A stretch of DNA of 64,000 bases from Balneolaceae bacterium. Lineage in GTDB: Bacteria; Bacteroidota; Rhodothermia; Balneolales; Balneolaceae. This document shows positions 1 to 9,002 of this stretch, one piece after another. The stretch is taken from assembly GCA_020832285.1 (NCBI GenBank), contig JAFIFB010000094.1, positions 1 through 64,000 of the forward strand, read 5' to 3'. Both the position numbers and the translations under genes were made by a program. The notes beneath the pieces were generated by a model. That model was not told the DNA's origin. It saw nothing but the letters and a program-made list of their open reading frames with translations, and ran no database searches. The stretch's first letter is position 1; each line of letters starts with the position of its first letter.

Positions 1-340
1 TATTATTTATTAATCGACAGTTGAATTAAATTGACACTGGTAAATTACGAGATCAAGTCGATAAAAATTTTAATAGCACTTATTCCATTGCACAACAATA
101 AGTTACAAAGGTATGAGTTTCAGTTAACCGGACACTACTGATATAAACTGAACGAAAATCCTGTACGATAGAAAACAGCCAGATAGATCCCCACGGAAAA
201 ACTGGTTCATCATGTGGTTAAATTTTACCAATCCAATATTCTTAAGATGATCCCTCTCTGCCCGTTTTCAAAATCAGTGAACGACCGAAATCCTGAACTT
301 CAGGATATTGTGCGTCCCAAAAACAGGCCTCCCGGCTTCT
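1..340. other. Left-edge non-coding stretch
   Basis: I see no convincing gene in this AT-rich stretch. Just beyond the 3' end of the minus-strand FNT gene, positions 290-306 form a perfect short palindrome with arms ATCCTGAA/TTCAGGAT around a central C. It could be a transcription-terminator stem, but no clear T-run follows, so this is only suggestive. Confidence 0.4.
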
Positions 341-1225
341 CTATTCCGAACCTTCATCACTGCATTTGTCGAATCGTGTTTCCCTGATAAAAACAAAGTA
401 ATAGATAAGTGCTATAAAAATTCCGCCCCCTATAATATTTCCCAACGATACAAACGCAATATTGCTGGTGACTGCCCAGAAGGTAACCTCGGAGGGTAAT
501 TCAAGATCTACAGTTTCAGTTTCTGAAATTAGAGCAAGAAAAAACTGAAACATATTGCCGGTACTGTGCTGGAAGTTCATTGCAGGGACTGCGGCAACCG
601 GCAGGTAAAGGGCAACAAATTTATCCATAAGGGATTTTCCGCTCATTGCCAGCCATAAACCGGCACAAATCATAATATTGCCAAATATTCCAATGATGAT
701 TGTCTGAACCGGTGTAAAATGCAACTTTTGAGAAGTCAGAGTTTTTGCTGCATCAATCAGGCCAAAATCAAACTGGTATATCAAACCAGAATAGTAAAAC
801 AGAACCACTACAGTGGCCGCGCCAGTTATATTTGCAACAAGAACAAATGTCCAGTTTATGGTTAGCTCCAGCAAAGAAATTTTACCTGATGCAGCACCCA
901 TCACAGCCAGATTATTGGTAGTAAAAATTTGCGCTCCGCTGATAAATGCCAGCACATAGCCCAGGGCATAGAAAAGCGGCCCCAAAACAGCGCCTGTACT
1001 CGTTTCAATAAATGGATCGGCATACATATACAGTTCAAAAAGTGCGCCCATTGAAATAAATCCACCACCCATAATTCCAAGAATCAACGTCTTGTAGATG
1101 GGATATCGCACTTTCTTTACACCTACACTGAGAACCTTTTCTGCAATCAGGTCTGGCTCGTACGCATCATGAGTTTCAGATTTTCGTTGTTGCCCCTTCT
1201 CATCATTGTGATACTTTCCCGACAT
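341..1225 (-). CDS. Formate/nitrite transporter (FNT) family channel
   Basis: This 294-residue protein is a predicted inner-membrane channel of the FocA/NirC family, which passes small monovalent anions such as formate, nitrite or hydrosulfide. After a charged cytoplasmic N-terminus of about 45 residues come six hydrophobic segments in the typical FNT arrangement, beginning near the glycine-rich ILGIMGGGFISMGA stretch. Later segments read FGNIMICAGLWLAMSG and SLGNIIGGGIFIALIYYF, typical of FNT channel helices. Length fits the family (about 260-300 residues). It stands alone on the minus strand, 102 bp from its upstream neighbour, which is not functionally related. The substrate cannot be assigned from sequence alone; the long hydrophilic N-terminus is shared by several less characterised FNT members. 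Confidence 0.85.
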   Translation of the reverse strand: MSGKYHNDEKGQQRKSETHDAYEPDLIAEKVLSVGVKKVRYPIYKTLILGIMGGGFISMGALFELYMYADPFIETSTGAVLGPLFYALGYVLAFISGAQIFTTNNLAVMGAASGKISLLELTINWTFVLVANITGAATVVVLFYYSGLIYQFDFGLIDAAKTLTSQKLHFTPVQTIIIGIFGNIMICAGLWLAMSGKSLMDKFVALYLPVAAVPAMNFQHSTGNMFQFFLALISETETVDLELPSEVTFWAVTSNIAFVSLGNIIGGGIFIALIYYFVFIRETRFDKCSDEGSE

Positions 1226-1327
1226 TAAATCCCCTTTTTCAAAGCGTTATTGAATAATTACTACTTTTCTTTTTTCTGGGTGAATTGGCTAGTGTTAAGT
1301 CAAATATGAACGGTCGATTGAAAACTG

Positions 1328-1798
1328 TCAGGTTGATTTCCTGTAATCCGCTGCCTTTATCTCTCCTCCTTCAACCAGGTTCGTTTCTTTCCCCGGAATG
1401 ATATCTGTGTTCTGTGCTGCTGCACAGCTCCATCCGTTTTCCGTTTTGTGAACAACGAAAGTGAAGATATTGAAACGCATCCCGGGTTTGATGTTATCTA
1501 TTGTAGTCTGTCCCTTCAGCCTCATGCGGGCATGTACGGTTGCGATGGCATCGGCAAGAAATTTTACCTTCGTTTTGGTCACTTTTAAATCGGATTCATT
1601 GAAAATCACACGCAGTCCGTAATTATGAGCTTTGCAGATCTCCTCCCGATTGCTCCACCAGATTCCCACAACATTGACAAAGTCGGCATCTTCATCAAAA
1701 AGAGCAGCGAGTTTGGCGGCATCACGTTCGTTCCAGGCTTCGGCAAATCGTACAGGAATTTCTTCTGGAGAGGTTATGGGCGGGTTGGGGTTCATCAT
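1328..1798 (-). CDS. SnoaL-like / SgcJ-EcaC family protein
   Basis: I place the start at the double methionine (1798/1795), giving about 156 residues. An upstream in-frame ATG at 1945 would add a 49-residue arginine-rich tail that overlaps the end of the gamma-glutamyltransferase gene and does not look like part of the fold. From PEEIPVRFAEAWNERDAAKL through LFDEDADFVNVVG to the C-terminal half, the sequence has the NTF2-like pattern of SgcJ/EcaC and SnoaL-type proteins: an N-terminal helix, then a cone-shaped beta sheet. Members range from polyketide cyclases to proteins of unknown role. It lies 82 bp downstream of the gamma-glutamyltransferase gene on the same strand and may be co-transcribed. 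No specific substrate can be inferred. Confidence 0.72.
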   Translation of the reverse strand: MMNPNPPITSPEEIPVRFAEAWNERDAAKLAALFDEDADFVNVVGIWWSNREEICKAHNYGLRVIFNESDLKVTKTKVKFLADAIATVHARMRLKGQTTIDNIKPGMRFNIFTFVVHKTENGWSCAAAQNTDIIPGKETNLVEGGEIKAADYRKST

Positions 1799-1880
1799 AT
1801 TTATCTGTGTATTTTCAATGGCAGGAACTCTTTTTTTTCTGAAGCCATATAAAACTGAAACCGCCTGGCATAAGGCTTTG

Positions 1881-3614
1881 TCAGTACCCTGCCGCCTGCC
1901 CGTCCACCCGCGATTCGGATGCTCCGAAGTAGACTCCTTTTTCATGATCTTTCAGAATGCCCTGGTAACGCCCGAAGAAGCTCTCACCGATGCGCACCGT
2001 ATGGCCGCGGCTTCGTAAAGCGCGTACTACTTCATAGTCGACAGAAGATTCAAGATGTACGGTTCCGGTACTTTCGAGCCGTGAATCCAGAACATCGGTC
2101 GGTTCGGTTGAGCCTTCGTGCATCCAGCGAAGAGCATCCCCTGCTTCCTGGATGTTCATTCCGAAATCAATAACATTGGTAAGTATACTCAAATGGCCCA
2201 CTGGCTGATAAGCTCCTCCCATATTCCCAAAGCTGAACCACGGTTTACCGTCTTTCATCGCAAAACCGGGTATGATGGTGTGAAACGGCCGTTTGCCGGG
2301 AGCATACACATTCGGGTGGTCCGGATCGAGTGAAAAGAGCTCACCGCGATTCTGAAAACTGAACCCCGTTCCCGGAACTACAAACCCGGTACCCATTCCG
2401 CGAAAATTGCTCTGAATCAGCGATACCATATTTCCTTCGGAATCGGCAGTGGTAAGATAGATGGTATCTCCCTCTTCCATCACTTCCACCCCGGAGGAAA
2501 GGTCATTCATTGCCCGTTCACCGATCAATTCCCGGCGTTCGGCGGCATAATCTTTCGACAGAAGTCGCTCCATAGGAATGTTGTAAAAATCGGGATCGGC
2601 ATAATGCCTGGCCCGGTCTTCATAGGCCAGTTTTTTGGCTTCCACCATCAGGTGCAGCGTTTCTTCGGTGGCAAAACCCTTTTTGGCCAGATCGTAACCT
2701 TCCAGAATATTCAGCATCTGAAGAACGGCCGTACCCTGGTTATTGCCGCCAATCTGGTAAATATCATACCCCCTGTAGTTGACAGTTACCGGATCAATCC
2801 ACTCGGAAGTGTGATTTTCAAAATCTTCGAAACGGAGGTAGCCGTTGTTATCACGCATCCATACATCGATTTTTTCGGCAATTTCACCGCGATAAAAAGC
2901 ATCACGCCCCTGTTCGGCCAAAAGACGAAACGTATTGCCAAGGTCTGAATTTCTGAACACATCTCCTTTTTCCGGCCCTCGCCCGTCGATGGTAAACGTC
3001 TCTTCAAATACTCCGGGCTGATCTTTCAACATGGGCACACTCCGCTGCCAGGATGCGGCAATAGCCTCGCTTACGGGGAATCCCTCTTCTGCGTAGTAGA
3101 TCGGTTCAGCCAGGATATCTTCCATCGGGGCGGAACCGAACCTATCATGCATTTCGAACCAGCCGTCCACAGCACCCGGAACTGATACAGAGAGCAGATC
3201 ATACGGCGGGATAGAATCATCACCCTGGTCATCCAGAATTTCAATGAGCTCATCGTAGGAAAGGTCCATTGGTGATCTTCCGCTTGCATTCAAAGCGTAC
3301 AGCTCTCCGCTTTCTGCATGCCAGATCAATGCGAAAAGGTCACCCCCGATTCCATTTCCTGTTGGTTCCATCAGGCCCACAGCGGCATTGGCGGCTATCG
3401 CGGCATCAATAGCGTTTCCTCCACGGCGCAGAACTTCAAGCCCGACCTGAGTGGCCAGCGGCTGACTTGCAGCCACCATTCCTCGCTGTGCAATCACCTC
3501 GGATCGGGTTGCAAACGGTTCTCCGGTTTCACGGTCAATCTGTGCTTCAACTGTGGTCATGGTAAAAAAGATTAAAAGAAAGGTTCCGGCGGAAAAATTC
3601 AGAACGAATTTCAT
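1881..3614 (-). CDS. ggt: Gamma-glutamyltransferase family protein (secreted)
   Basis: This 577-residue Ntn-hydrolase family protein should cleave gamma-glutamyl bonds, for example of glutathione, in the periplasm. Residues 1-24 form a Sec signal peptide (LLIFFTMTTVEAQ). The large-subunit part starts with the family signature MVAASQPLATQVGLEVLRRG and NAIDAAIAANAAVGLMEP. The autoprocessing and catalytic threonine is most likely Thr384 in EGDTIYLTTAD, the position equivalent to the TTHYS motif of E. coli enzyme. The small-subunit glycine loop appears as GNMGGAYQP rather than the more usual GSPGG, so transferase versus hydrolase preference is uncertain. Length matches the family. The SnoaL-like gene follows downstream. 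Confidence 0.92.
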   Translation of the reverse strand: MKFVLNFSAGTFLLIFFTMTTVEAQIDRETGEPFATRSEVIAQRGMVAASQPLATQVGLEVLRRGGNAIDAAIAANAAVGLMEPTGNGIGGDLFALIWHAESGELYALNASGRSPMDLSYDELIEILDDQGDDSIPPYDLLSVSVPGAVDGWFEMHDRFGSAPMEDILAEPIYYAEEGFPVSEAIAASWQRSVPMLKDQPGVFEETFTIDGRGPEKGDVFRNSDLGNTFRLLAEQGRDAFYRGEIAEKIDVWMRDNNGYLRFEDFENHTSEWIDPVTVNYRGYDIYQIGGNNQGTAVLQMLNILEGYDLAKKGFATEETLHLMVEAKKLAYEDRARHYADPDFYNIPMERLLSKDYAAERRELIGERAMNDLSSGVEVMEEGDTIYLTTADSEGNMVSLIQSNFRGMGTGFVVPGTGFSFQNRGELFSLDPDHPNVYAPGKRPFHTIIPGFAMKDGKPWFSFGNMGGAYQPVGHLSILTNVIDFGMNIQEAGDALRWMHEGSTEPTDVLDSRLESTGTVHLESSVDYEVVRALRSRGHTVRIGESFFGRYQGILKDHEKGVYFGASESRVDGQAAGY

Positions 3615-3769
3615 CAGTTTAAGAGTTAAAAGATTCTGTGTACATTGAATTGATGGTACAATCTGATCAAATCCATCACTCCAATCAGGTTGTTTGCATA
3701 AAATGCGTTATTTTTTTGATTGAGCCAATGAAACTTGAAAAAACCGAACGATAAATCAACTCTTTTTTT

Positions 3770-4147
3770 ATGATTCAGGATTATCTCAACTCTGTTGATA
3801 AATTTGTCATTGTAGGCGACCGCGTTCTCCTAAAGCCAAGAGAGATGGAAACGCACACCAAAAGCGGCCTTGTACTACCTGCTACTGTGAAGGAAAAGGA
3901 GGAAATTCAAAGCGGGTATATCATCAAAACCGGACCAGGCTACCCTGTTCCTTCACAAGAGATTGATGAACCCTGGAAAGATAATAAAACCGAACCGAGA
4001 TATATCGGCATGCAGGCCAAAGAGGGCGATCTCGCCATTTTTCTGAAAAGCCGTGCCCACGAAATTGAATTTGAAAATGAAAAATACCTGATCCTTCCCC
4101 ATGCAGCCATCCTGCTGCTGATACGGGATGACCATCAGCTTGAATAA
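3770..4147 (+). CDS. GroES-like co-chaperone family protein
   Basis: The 125-residue product begins with about ten extra residues, then has a GroES-like fold: KFVIVGDRVLLKPRE, SGLVLPATVKEKE, GYIIKTGPG, EGDLAIFLKSRAHEIE and YLILPHAAILLLI correspond to the beta-barrel strands of Cpn10. It differs from canonical GroES (about 95 residues) by an inserted region (residues about 60-80) and a diverged mobile loop, and no groEL lies nearby. Such stand-alone GroES-like proteins occur widely in Bacteroidota; their partner is not established. The gene is divergent from the gamma-glutamyltransferase gene across a 155-bp promoter region, and its 3' end overlaps the next, broken reading frame, which suggests a translationally coupled small operon with the zinc-ribbon gene. 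Confidence 0.8.
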   Translation: MIQDYLNSVDKFVIVGDRVLLKPREMETHTKSGLVLPATVKEKEEIQSGYIIKTGPGYPVPSQEIDEPWKDNKTEPRYIGMQAKEGDLAIFLKSRAHEIEFENEKYLILPHAAILLLIRDDHQLE

Positions 4148-4358
4148 AACCGCTGCCTATGAACCGCTCTACATGCGCGATTTCCTTTCCCACCATCGGG
4201 AGTACACATAACAGGGAATTCAGGAAAACAAAAGCCGTGAAGAACTGCTGCAAATTCAGCAGTTTGATTCATTCCCGAATCACGAAAGCCCCAATGATTT
4301 TCTTTCACTCCCCAAAAATATTGATGTAGCCTGGTTTGAACTCACCAATGCAGAATAA
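4128..4358 (+). pseudogene. Small gene interrupted by an in-frame stop
   Basis: From the ATG at 4128, which overlaps the end of the GroES-like gene, one frame reads well for 76 codons but contains a single TAA at 4209-4211. Both halves look like one protein: before the stop NKTAAYEPLYMRDFLSHH, after it ENKSREELLQIQQFDSFP, then LPKNIDVAWFELTNAE. The frame ends at 4358, overlapping the start of the zinc-ribbon gene, so the three genes form an overlapping chain. I do not recognise the family. The simplest reading is a recent nonsense mutation or a sequencing error in a small conserved protein. Restart downstream of the stop is possible but I see no good start codon. Confidence 0.6.
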
Positions 4359-4545
4359 CCCAAATCAACAACATAATTATCCTGAAAGTCCTGAGCGCTG
4401 TCCTTACTGCGGACAACCTAAAAAACTGGTTTGGGTTCACGGTCACGGACAGTGTGCATCTTGCGGTACCAACGTAGATGAATGCTGCCGCGGCGAAAAT
4501 GGCTCTTTTCAGATGCTTTCATGTCAACAACAAAACGACGGGTAA
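4348..4545 (+). CDS. Small zinc-ribbon protein
   Basis: The 65-residue product (start at ATG 4348) contains two Cys pairs, CPYC (about residues 18-21) and CASC (about 36-39), followed by DECCRGENG. Together these look like a rubredoxin-like or zinc-ribbon knuckle that binds one metal ion. An upstream TTG at 4336 would add only four residues and is less likely. The start overlaps the stop of the preceding broken frame, as in a translationally coupled operon with the GroES-like gene. The stop codon merges into the left arm of the 77-bp inverted repeat that follows. Function unknown; DNA, RNA or protein binding are all possible. Confidence 0.7.
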   Translation: MQNNPNQQHNYPESPERCPYCGQPKKLVWVHGHGQCASCGTNVDECCRGENGSFQMLSCQQQNDG

Positions 4546-4621
4546 GTCATCTGACGAGTTTTTCGAAAAGATAACCCTTTATGATGATTGGCATGTTTCC
4601 GGACCGACTCGTCTGATGACT
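4545..4621. repeat. 77-bp REP-like inverted-repeat element, copy 1
   Basis: The ends are AGTCATCTGACGAGT (4545-4559) and ACTCGTCTGATGACT (4607-4621), an inverted repeat with one mismatch over 15 bp. Both ends and the adjoining sequences (TTTTTCGAAAA inside the left end, CTCCCATA beyond the right end) recur at 25028-25104 with exactly the same length, while the middle differs. The two copies define a dispersed element. It begins at the stop codon of the zinc-ribbon gene and may also act as its terminator. Confidence 0.75.
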
Positions 4622-4627
4622 CTCCCA

Positions 4628-5411
4628 TACTTTTATAGATGAAACGGCATTTGTTACAAGCCAAAAACTTATTTTTTGCAACTATTTGTATAATGCTGGG
4701 TGCTGGGTGCTGGGTGCTGGGTGCTGGAAAATAAATTTTTCAATTCAATCCATAAATCCAAAATCTTTTTCATCCCGAGCTACATTATTATGCAGCGGTG
4801 TAAATCTGGATAGTGCAAGTTTGGGATACTGAAACGCCGCTTACCTTAATAAATAGTAAGCATTGTCATCTCCAAGTGAGCGGAGCGAACGCGTGGAGAG
4901 ATCTCCCTGAATCAACTCACAAGCTAATAGTAAGCGCCCTTTGCGGTTACCCCCCTGCCCCGAAATGTTGTCCTTCATCTGATTTTTATTTTGAGAAGCA
5001 CTTCCGTCAATAATCTCAAATGTGCCAAGCTTCACATAGATATGATTGCCAAACCTCCGATTCCAATCAGTGTTTTTCATAAATCGAGCCGGAGGTTTTT
5101 GGTTTTGGACATCCTCTTATCCCCCGGGTTCCGCAAAAGCACTACACCCGGGGCTATTTGATGGCCGCCCGCTTTGGGGCTAATTCAGGGGTAAGCACCT
5201 AACCCGGATATCTCACAATAAATATGCTAAACAAATTTTAAATTATTGATATATAATGCTTTATGATCCAAATTTTGGATCTATGGAAATAACACCCTGT
5301 TTTTCTGCGACATTTCCCCCTCCCCGAATTGCCGGAGCAGGCTCTTCCTTAAGAAGAGGAGAATCTCGACATGTAAAACGACAAATTTCATTTGTTACAT
5401 TCTGAGTATCC
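4628..5411. other. Intergenic region with several repeat-like segments
   Basis: No convincing gene. Apart from the heptamer tract, 4866-4915 resembles a palindromic dispersed repeat (TCTCCA at one side and TGGAGA at the other of a short GC-rich core). Positions 5122-5153 form a stem with arms CCCCGGGT and ACCCGGGG and a 16-base loop, followed by another GC-rich short stem near 5163-5178. A minus-strand frame at 4841-5080 is open for 79 codons, but its content looks like repeat translation and I do not call it a gene. Confidence 0.5.
4694..4727. repeat. Tandem heptamer repeat TGCTGGG
   Basis: Nearly five consecutive perfect copies of the 7-mer TGCTGGG lie between two AT-rich stretches. It is not in a gene. 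Seven-base units of this kind are prone to slippage, so the copy number may vary between strains. Confidence 0.85.
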
Positions 5412-7583
5412 TTATTCCGGCAATGAAAAAGCAACAAACGTATCTCCGGAGGGTGTGCCCATTTTCCCGCCACCGGCTGCGATCACCACGTATTGCTTTC
5501 CATTCACTTCGTATGTTGACGGAGTTGCATAACCGCCTGCAGGAAGTTTTGTTTCCCACAGCACTTTTCCGGTTTTCTTATCAAAGGTACGAAATTTCTC
5601 ATCCTGTGTGGCCCCGATAAATAGCAGTCCGCCAGCCGTAACGACAGGCCCTCCGTAATTTTCGGTGCCGGTTTGGGGGATCCCCCGTTCTGTCAGTTCA
5701 CTGAATTCACCCAAGGGAACCCTCCAAAGATATTCCCCGGTATTCAAATCGATGGCATTGAGCGTTCCCCATGGCGGTTTCACTGCAGGATATCCTTCCG
5801 GGTCGAAAAACCGGTTATAACCGGTATGGGTATAGGGTACTTGATTACGGTGCTCAATCGTTTCAGCAAGATCAACCTCTTCCGCGATCTCTGATTCTAC
5901 ACCTTTCAGATAGCCAACCAGTGATTCAACTTCATTATCGGAAAGATGGCCGAACGGAGGCATCACGCCGCTTCCGCTTACGATAACATCCCGAATTTCA
6001 TCATCACTCATCCTCTCTTCAATATCCAGCAGCGAAGGATAATCCCCCTGTGGTTGCCCTGACCGGCCGGCACCGTGACAGCTTGCACAGTTCAGTGCAT
6101 ATATGCTGGCAGCAGTGGAAACCGGACTGCCATCGCCTCTGCCGGTTTCAACTAACGTTACAATCCAGGGCATTTCATTAGCATTGATATAAAGAACGCC
6201 CGTTGCCGGGTTTACAGCTGCTCCGCCCCATTCGGCTCCGCCGTCAAAACCGGGAAAGATTAACGTTCCTTCTTTGCTTGGCGGATCGAACGGATGGGCA
6301 GTTCGTATTTCACGAAACCGCTCCAATACAGCTTCGTGAGATTCAGGTGTTATATCGGTAATATCATCCTCAGTCATCTCCTGCCTTGAAAAAGGTTCCG
6401 GTTTTACCGGCAGCGGCTGGTTGGGCCAGGCTTCTTCACCCGGAACATCGGACGGTGGCGCTTCGATAACTTCGATCGGGTAAAGCGGCTCACCGGTTTC
6501 GCGGTCAAAAATAAATAAGTGCCCCGATTTTGTCACCTGGACCACTGCATCAATGAACTCGTTATCCCTGCGAATAGTAACCAGGTTGGGAGGCGCCGGA
6601 AGGTCCCGGTCCCAGATATCGTGGCGCACAAACTGGAAGTGCCAGATCCTCTCTCCTGTGGATGCATCCAGAGCGATCAGCGAAGTGCCGAACAGATTTT
6701 CCCCCAATCGCTCCCCGCCGTAAAAATCATGTCCCGGTGAGGCCGTGGGCACATACACAATCCCGCGCTCTTCATCCAGCGTCATTCCTGCCCAACTGTT
6801 TGCATTCCCCACATGCGTCCATGCATCGGGCGGCCAGGTTTCGTAACCGTACTCCCCGGGATGAGGCACCGTTCGAAACACCCACTCGATCTCACCCGTG
6901 CGAACATTAAATGCCCGGATATGACCGGGAGCCCGATTAAATACCGTGGAACCCTGAATCAAGAGATCATCATGGATAACACCGGGAGAAGTAGCTGTTA
7001 TTTCAATGTTGAGCTCATCCCTGTCCAAACCCAGGGCAAAATTAACCGAGCCATTCTCCCCGAAACCTTCTGCAGGCTGTCCGGTTTTCATATCCACCGA
7101 ATAGAGCCTTGAACCGGCCACATAGAAAAGCCTCTGTTCATCTCCGTCGGTCCAGTAGTTGATCCCCCGGTTGCGATTCCGCGCCCTTGGCGACTCCCCT
7201 TCGAACGGATCAAACATCCATATTTTTTCGCCGGTACCGGCATTCAGTGCAAATAATTTTAGCTGAGGCGATGTGGCATAAAGCACATCATCGACAATCA
7301 GCGGATTGTTCTGGATTTCGGTATTGGCATCAGAGATGGCATCATTCGTAGAAAACGTCCATGCCACTTCAAGATCTTGAACATTATCCACGTTAATCTG
7401 ATTCAGCGATGAGTAATGAGTGCGGGCCTTGTCTCCCATATAAGAAGTCCAGGAGCGGTAATCTTCTTCATTGATCGGATACGGTTCCGGTTCAGCACAT
7501 CCCGCCATTAACACCGCAAAAAAGCATGCAGCAATAGTACCAATTCTTAAATTTTCTGCAGATTTTTTACTCATTCTAAACAT
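5412..7583 (-). CDS. PQQ-dependent dehydrogenase with cytochrome c domain (lipoprotein)
   Basis: This 723-residue quinoprotein should oxidise an alcohol, sugar or aldehyde in the periplasm. It begins with a lipoprotein signal (lipobox LMAGC, Cys29). Repeated beta-propeller units with the tryptophan-docking pattern follow, for example TGEKIWMFDP, TGEIEWVF, TGERIWHF and TGKVLWETKLP. A c-type cytochrome domain is inserted in the propeller at about residues 485-565: haem motif CASCH (Cys499, Cys502, His503), with Met541 in GVMPPFG as likely axial ligand. The propeller resumes after it and ends with YVVIAAGGG. This domain order is known for the PQQ glucose/alcohol dehydrogenase-like family of Bacteroidota and planctomycetes. 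It is the last gene of the ECF-SusCD locus, 24 bp after the ceramidase-type gene. PQQ biosynthesis genes are not in this window; the substrate is unknown. Confidence 0.9.
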   Translation of the reverse strand: MFRMSKKSAENLRIGTIAACFFAVLMAGCAEPEPYPINEEDYRSWTSYMGDKARTHYSSLNQINVDNVQDLEVAWTFSTNDAISDANTEIQNNPLIVDDVLYATSPQLKLFALNAGTGEKIWMFDPFEGESPRARNRNRGINYWTDGDEQRLFYVAGSRLYSVDMKTGQPAEGFGENGSVNFALGLDRDELNIEITATSPGVIHDDLLIQGSTVFNRAPGHIRAFNVRTGEIEWVFRTVPHPGEYGYETWPPDAWTHVGNANSWAGMTLDEERGIVYVPTASPGHDFYGGERLGENLFGTSLIALDASTGERIWHFQFVRHDIWDRDLPAPPNLVTIRRDNEFIDAVVQVTKSGHLFIFDRETGEPLYPIEVIEAPPSDVPGEEAWPNQPLPVKPEPFSRQEMTEDDITDITPESHEAVLERFREIRTAHPFDPPSKEGTLIFPGFDGGAEWGGAAVNPATGVLYINANEMPWIVTLVETGRGDGSPVSTAASIYALNCASCHGAGRSGQPQGDYPSLLDIEERMSDDEIRDVIVSGSGVMPPFGHLSDNEVESLVGYLKGVESEIAEEVDLAETIEHRNQVPYTHTGYNRFFDPEGYPAVKPPWGTLNAIDLNTGEYLWRVPLGEFSELTERGIPQTGTENYGGPVVTAGGLLFIGATQDEKFRTFDKKTGKVLWETKLPAGGYATPSTYEVNGKQYVVIAAGGGKMGTPSGDTFVAFSLPE

Positions 7584-7607
7584 TTTCTTTTGATTGTAAA
7601 CACGATT

Positions 7608-9002
7608 CTAATAGTTGTAAAAAGTTATACCTGCTTCCTCTGCCAGTTGAATCAGCTCATGAATAATGAGAGATTCAATATCCGGAGTCCACTTGGAAGG
7701 AAGGCCGTAAACCATCTGAGAAAAATCTCCCTCATAACCACCTTCCATCAATATTTTTTCCGAAGGAATGTAGCCCATCACATCGTTGGAATAACCCAGA
7801 ACAAAAATGTCCTGCCCGAAAATGCGTTTCAGCCGAATAGAATATTCAACAACCAGCTCACCACCCAGGCCAAACACGGCCTGATCTCCCAGTTTCCAAA
7901 CCTGCAACGGAAACGGATACTCCGTCATGATGGGCTTGCCTTCTTCCACTTTATCGTAATATCGTTCCGCCCACCGCTGCTGATAGCCTGAACGCTCCTG
8001 TATCATTTCCAGCAGCTCCTCTTGTGAAGGATGTCCGGTCAACGCCAGGTCAACTTCGGTGTATGCAGTGGAAAGTGTTGGTTCCAGTTTTCTCATATCT
8101 TCATTCAACACTCTTTTTACCGCTGCAGCAAGGGTACGTCCATATTGTTCGGCAAGTTCTATGGTTTGTCTCGGAAGGGGATTTTGATCGGCTCCGGCAC
8201 CCTGAAAAAAGAGGGCCACAGCATCAGGATAAGTTTTTTCCAGCTCAATCTGTGCAAATCCAGGATAGTCGCCCGACCATTTGTAATTATTGAGAACCGT
8301 CGGATGACACGCATACCCAAAAGCAATGGCCATGATCTCTCCTGAAGCATCAACAACTTTTATCACAGGAACAGCATAATCATTTGGCCCGCTCAGTTCT
8401 GTTTGCCTGTGGAGAGTAGCCGCATCGTTATTTCGTCTGTTCACCTGGAACCGGGTGACTCCATTTTCAGCAAATATAGTTGCCGGCTCCATTTTTTCAA
8501 CGGCACTGCCAACAAGTTTTACAATCTGGTCTTCAAGATGTGCCGTGTACTCTTCAACAAGTTTTAACTGATCTGAATCCATCGGGTAGATATCAACCAG
8601 TGCATTCTCCAATACAGGCCCTGTATGTGTGTGCGAGCTGTTGAGCAAAACCTGGGACCTGCCGAGACCATAATCCTGCTCAATGCGGTCGCGGATCCGA
8701 TTTGAGAGGTCAGTTGGAAAACCCAGGATATCCGTGGTAACAATTACGGCCATGTGGCCTTCGGCATCTTCAATCACCAGTGCCTTGGCCCAGAGATCGT
8801 GGAGCGTGCCATCTGCCGGCCGGTCCCTGAAACCGTAACCGGCCATCCAAATCTGTTTCTCCGGGGTAATCACTGTTTTTGCCACACCAGCCTTCCATTC
8901 AGCAGAAGGCTCCGGATGACTGTAACTGCCACTATTCAGAACAAGCAAGAGCAAAGTTGTGATTACAGTGAAGAGTATTCCGGATGCAGGTGAAAATTTC
9001 AT
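7608..9002 (-). CDS. Neutral/alkaline ceramidase family amidase (secreted)
   Basis: The 464-residue protein has an N-terminal signal segment (residues about 8-28) and then the neutral ceramidase (CDase) signature AGVAKTVITP. Visible active-site elements are the zinc-binding NSSHTHTGP (His124, His126), GYACHPT (His233) and SGDYPG, whose Ser243 matches the catalytic serine of Pseudomonas neutral ceramidase. QGAGADQNP is also characteristic. These enzymes hydrolyse the N-acyl bond of ceramide; short bacterial members lacking the C-terminal immunoglobulin-like domain, as here, may act on other amides. It lies directly upstream of the PQQ dehydrogenase and 329 bp downstream of three amidohydrolase genes, so an amide substrate for the locus is plausible but inferred. 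Confidence 0.87.
   Translation of the reverse strand: MKFSPASGILFTVITTLLLLVLNSGSYSHPEPSAEWKAGVAKTVITPEKQIWMAGYGFRDRPADGTLHDLWAKALVIEDAEGHMAVIVTTDILGFPTDLSNRIRDRIEQDYGLGRSQVLLNSSHTHTGPVLENALVDIYPMDSDQLKLVEEYTAHLEDQIVKLVGSAVEKMEPATIFAENGVTRFQVNRRNNDAATLHRQTELSGPNDYAVPVIKVVDASGEIMAIAFGYACHPTVLNNYKWSGDYPGFAQIELEKTYPDAVALFFQGAGADQNPLPRQTIELAEQYGRTLAAAVKRVLNEDMRKLEPTLSTAYTEVDLALTGHPSQEELLEMIQERSGYQQRWAERYYDKVEEGKPIMTEYPFPLQVWKLGDQAVFGLGGELVVEYSIRLKRIFGQDIFVLGYSNDVMGYIPSEKILMEGGYEGDFSQMVYGLPSKWTPDIESLIIHELIQLAEEAGITFYNY

Noticed and set aside
4841-5080. 79-codon minus-strand frame
   Set aside because: Part of its sequence is a hairpin-like dispersed repeat; translation shows no family feature.
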